Source: Actinomadura harenae
GTDB lineage: Bacteria > Actinomycetota > Actinomycetes > Streptosporangiales > Streptosporangiaceae
Assembly: GCF_003696215.1 (NCBI RefSeq)
Contig: NZ_RFFG01000003.1
Span: forward strand, 62,001 to 126,000
Reading direction: 5' to 3'
Length of the DNA stretch: 64,000 nt
How positions within the stretch are numbered: position 1 is the first letter of the stretch; every line of letters begins with the position of its first letter. Below the pieces are notes generated by a model. It had not been told where the DNA came from, made no database searches, and saw nothing but the letters and a program-made list of their open reading frames with translations. Shown piece by piece: positions 62,710-64,000 of this stretch. Both the position numbers and the translations under genes were made by a program.

Positions 62710-63375
62710 TCACCGTCCGACGCGCGGAGAGCGGGGAACGCGGGGCGTCCGGGGCATGCCGCCGCCGCCCCCGAGCCAGCCGTTCTCCTCGGCGATCGCG
62801 ACCGCCTCCAGGCGGGTGCGCGCGCCGACCTTCGAGACGATGCGTGCCAGGTAGTTCCGGACGGTTCCCGTGGCGAGGAACAGCGACCGCGCGGTCTCGG
62901 CGACGGTCGCGCCCTTCGCGGTCTCCCGCAGGACCTCCAGTTCGCGCGGGGTGAGCGGACTCCGGGACGTCGCGAGCTCGGCGAACGCGAGCTCGGCGTC
63001 GATGACGCGCTCACCGTTCGCGACGTCGCGGATCGCCTGGATGAGCCGGGCCGGCGAGGTGTCCTTGAGCAGGAACCCCTCCGCGCCCGCCGCGACCGCC
63101 CGGCGCAGGTCGCCGGGCCGCCGTCGTTCGGCCATGATGATCACGCGGCACCCTGGCAGCAGGCCGAGCAGCCCGGCGGCGGCGTCGACGCCGTCGAGGT
63201 CGGGCAGCCCGAGGTCCACGAGCGCCACCTCCGGACGGCCGTGCGCCGCCGCGGCGGGCAGCTTGCGGGCGCAGTCCACGGTCTCGACCACGCGGATGTC
63301 CGGTTCGCCGTCCAGGAGGGCGACCAGACCACTGCGGAACAGATGGACGTTCTCGGCGAGGAGGACGCGGATCAC
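62710..63375 (-). CDS. LuxR-type response regulator with atypical receiver (RamR-like)
   Basis: The 221-residue protein has a receiver domain (about 1-120) and LuxR HTH (about 138-200: LTPRELEVLRETAKGATVAETARSLFLATGTVRNYLARIVSKVGARTRLEA). The phospho-Asp is Asp54 in VDLGLP and Lys104 is kept. The acid pocket reads Glu8-Asn9 instead of Asp-Asp, and Ala82 stands where Thr/Ser is expected, so classical phosphorylation switching is doubtful. No histidine kinase is nearby. A Gly/Arg/Pro tail follows the HTH. GTG at 63375 behind GGGGAA. It is convergent with the peptidase, four bases apart, and probably controls the cluster. Confidence 0.88.
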   Translation of the reverse strand: MIRVLLAENVHLFRSGLVALLDGEPDIRVVETVDCARKLPAAAAHGRPEVALVDLGLPDLDGVDAAAGLLGLLPGCRVIIMAERRRPGDLRRAVAAGAEGFLLKDTSPARLIQAIRDVANGERVIDAELAFAELATSRSPLTPRELEVLRETAKGATVAETARSLFLATGTVRNYLARIVSKVGARTRLEAVAIAEENGWLGGGGGMPRTPRVPRSPRVGR

Positions 63376-63848
63376 CGGCGGTTCCCCGGGATCGGATCCC
63401 GTCCTGACGGGGATATTGGCGCTGGTCTGCGGAATGGGGTCAGGGCACGTCCGGGCTGGGGGACGAGAGGCATGGCGTCGCCTTGGGTTGGACTGGGGCG
63501 CGGCAGACGCCAGCGTGCGGGAGAAGCCCGCGGCACGTCAAATGCGATATGTCGGAATAATCATCTTCCCTATACCCGTGAGGTGAGTGTTTTCGAGCCC
63601 GTAGTCGCACAGAGTGTCCACGCGCACACGCATGACCATCGGGGATCACGCTCCGACGACCAAGGATTCCCTGGCCCCGCCCCCGGCGACCGCATCCGGC
63701 CACGGATTCGATACCGGCCGGTACGCTGCGAGAAGAGGAATTGCCCTTGACACGCACGCGGAACTTCCCCCGCTGGGAGGCCCATGCGTCCATTAAGAAG
63801 AATCGGCTTCATGGACTTTATGAGCCTCCGGTCCGGGCGGCTTAAGCG
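63376..63848. other. 473-base region upstream of the regulator
   Basis: It contains an AT-richer patch (63535-63600) that probably holds the regulator's promoter. Short frames on both strands have no RBS and poor codon use; none is called. Confidence 0.45.
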
Positions 63849-64000
63849 CTACTCCTGGGACAGCGCGGCCTTGGCCGTCTCATAGTCGCCCGTGGGAGGG
63901 TTCTCGTCCCTGGCGTAGACGAGGTGCACGACCCCGCTCGAGAACGGCGTGCAACTCAGCAGCTTCAACGGAAGGGGCGCGTCCGCCTCCTCGAACAGCC
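63849..64000 (-). CDS. C-terminal end of an unidentified protein, cut by the window edge
   Basis: The minus-strand frame is open from the right edge to TAG at 63849-63851. The last 50 residues read LFEEADAPLPLKLLSC..., VVHLVYARDENP and end in a helix (YETAKAALSQE). Codon bias is like the neighbours, so it is a real gene. Too little is visible to name it. Confidence 0.6.
   Translation of the reverse strand, partial: LFEEADAPLPLKLLSCTPFSSGVVHLVYARDENPPTGDYETAKAALSQE

Noticed and set aside
59160..63014. Minus-strand open frame of 1284 codons opposite the transporter and peptidase genes
   Set aside because: It is the GC-rich antisense shadow of two well-supported genes; the translation has no domain motifs and is Gly/Arg/Asp-biased.
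63614..63796. 60-codon plus-strand frame near the right end
   Set aside because: No RBS, weak codon bias, and an overlapping minus-strand frame (63570-63812) looks no better.

Overview
The window is about 70% GC, with strongly GC-biased third codon positions, GTG and TTG starts, many -10 hexamers a few bases before a start codon (leaderless mRNAs), a bldC-type regulator and a c-di-AMP riboswitch ahead of a cell-wall hydrolase. This points to a filamentous actinomycete. The family (Thermomonosporaceae/Actinomadura-like) is my inference. I see no tRNA, rRNA or CRISPR array.

Layout. (1) 1-2450, minus strand: a one-base/four-base overlapping operon of tyrosine recombinase, small HTH regulator and a protein with twelve CxxC pairs, preceded by tandem palindromes; probably an accessory or mobile module. 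(2) 2600-7420, minus strand: a secreted LAS-type cell-wall hydrolase behind a c-di-AMP riboswitch, a secreted subtilase, and a membrane-anchored Ser/Thr kinase. (3) 7765-18534: the conserved actinobacterial neighbourhood sterol-carrier protein - purF - purM - DUF3073 - valine dehydrogenase - conserved hypothetical - bldC, with a cyclase-like protein, an XRE/DUF5753 regulator and a SanA-like protein between purM and DUF3073. (4) 18925-27672: TetR and LacI regulators, a lipoprotein amidase, an N-methyltransferase-like protein, a Na/Ca-exchanger-like protein, pyrD, a leaderless micro-ORF and a DUF6243 protein. (5) 28034-42659: a sigma-factor-like protein with a membrane segment and eleven 7-residue repeats, a TetR/SnoaL-like divergent pair with two palindromic operators, several membrane proteins, poxB, an anti-sigma-like ATPase, an FAD monooxygenase, a PAP2 phosphatase, an AglD/LPG-synthase-like protein and an ABC1/UbiB kinase. 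(6) 42824-49872: seven overlapping genes (SDR, GT2, DUF2064 transferase, methyltransferase, cytochrome-b-like/molybdopterin fusion, membrane protein, GT-C transferase), probably one glycan or glycolipid pathway. (7) 49898-53581: rhomboid-like protein, L,D-transpeptidase lipoprotein, secreted endonuclease/exonuclease/phosphatase-fold protein.

(8) 54094-63375 is the highlight: a complete class III lanthipeptide cluster in the ramCSAB order: LanKC synthetase, a 43-residue precursor with an LLDLQ leader and two S-xx-S/T-xxx-C ring motifs, two ABC half-transporters, a prolyl oligopeptidase that probably removes the leader, and a convergent LuxR-type response regulator with an atypical receiver pocket. 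The precursor is too short for ordinary gene callers and lies behind an almost ideal ribosome binding site. A 13-bp-stem hairpin separates it from the exporter genes, which could give more precursor than transporter. The product is expected to be a SapB/AmfS-like two-ring morphogenetic or surfactant peptide, or a labionin peptide.

A truncated reading frame occupies the last 152 bases.
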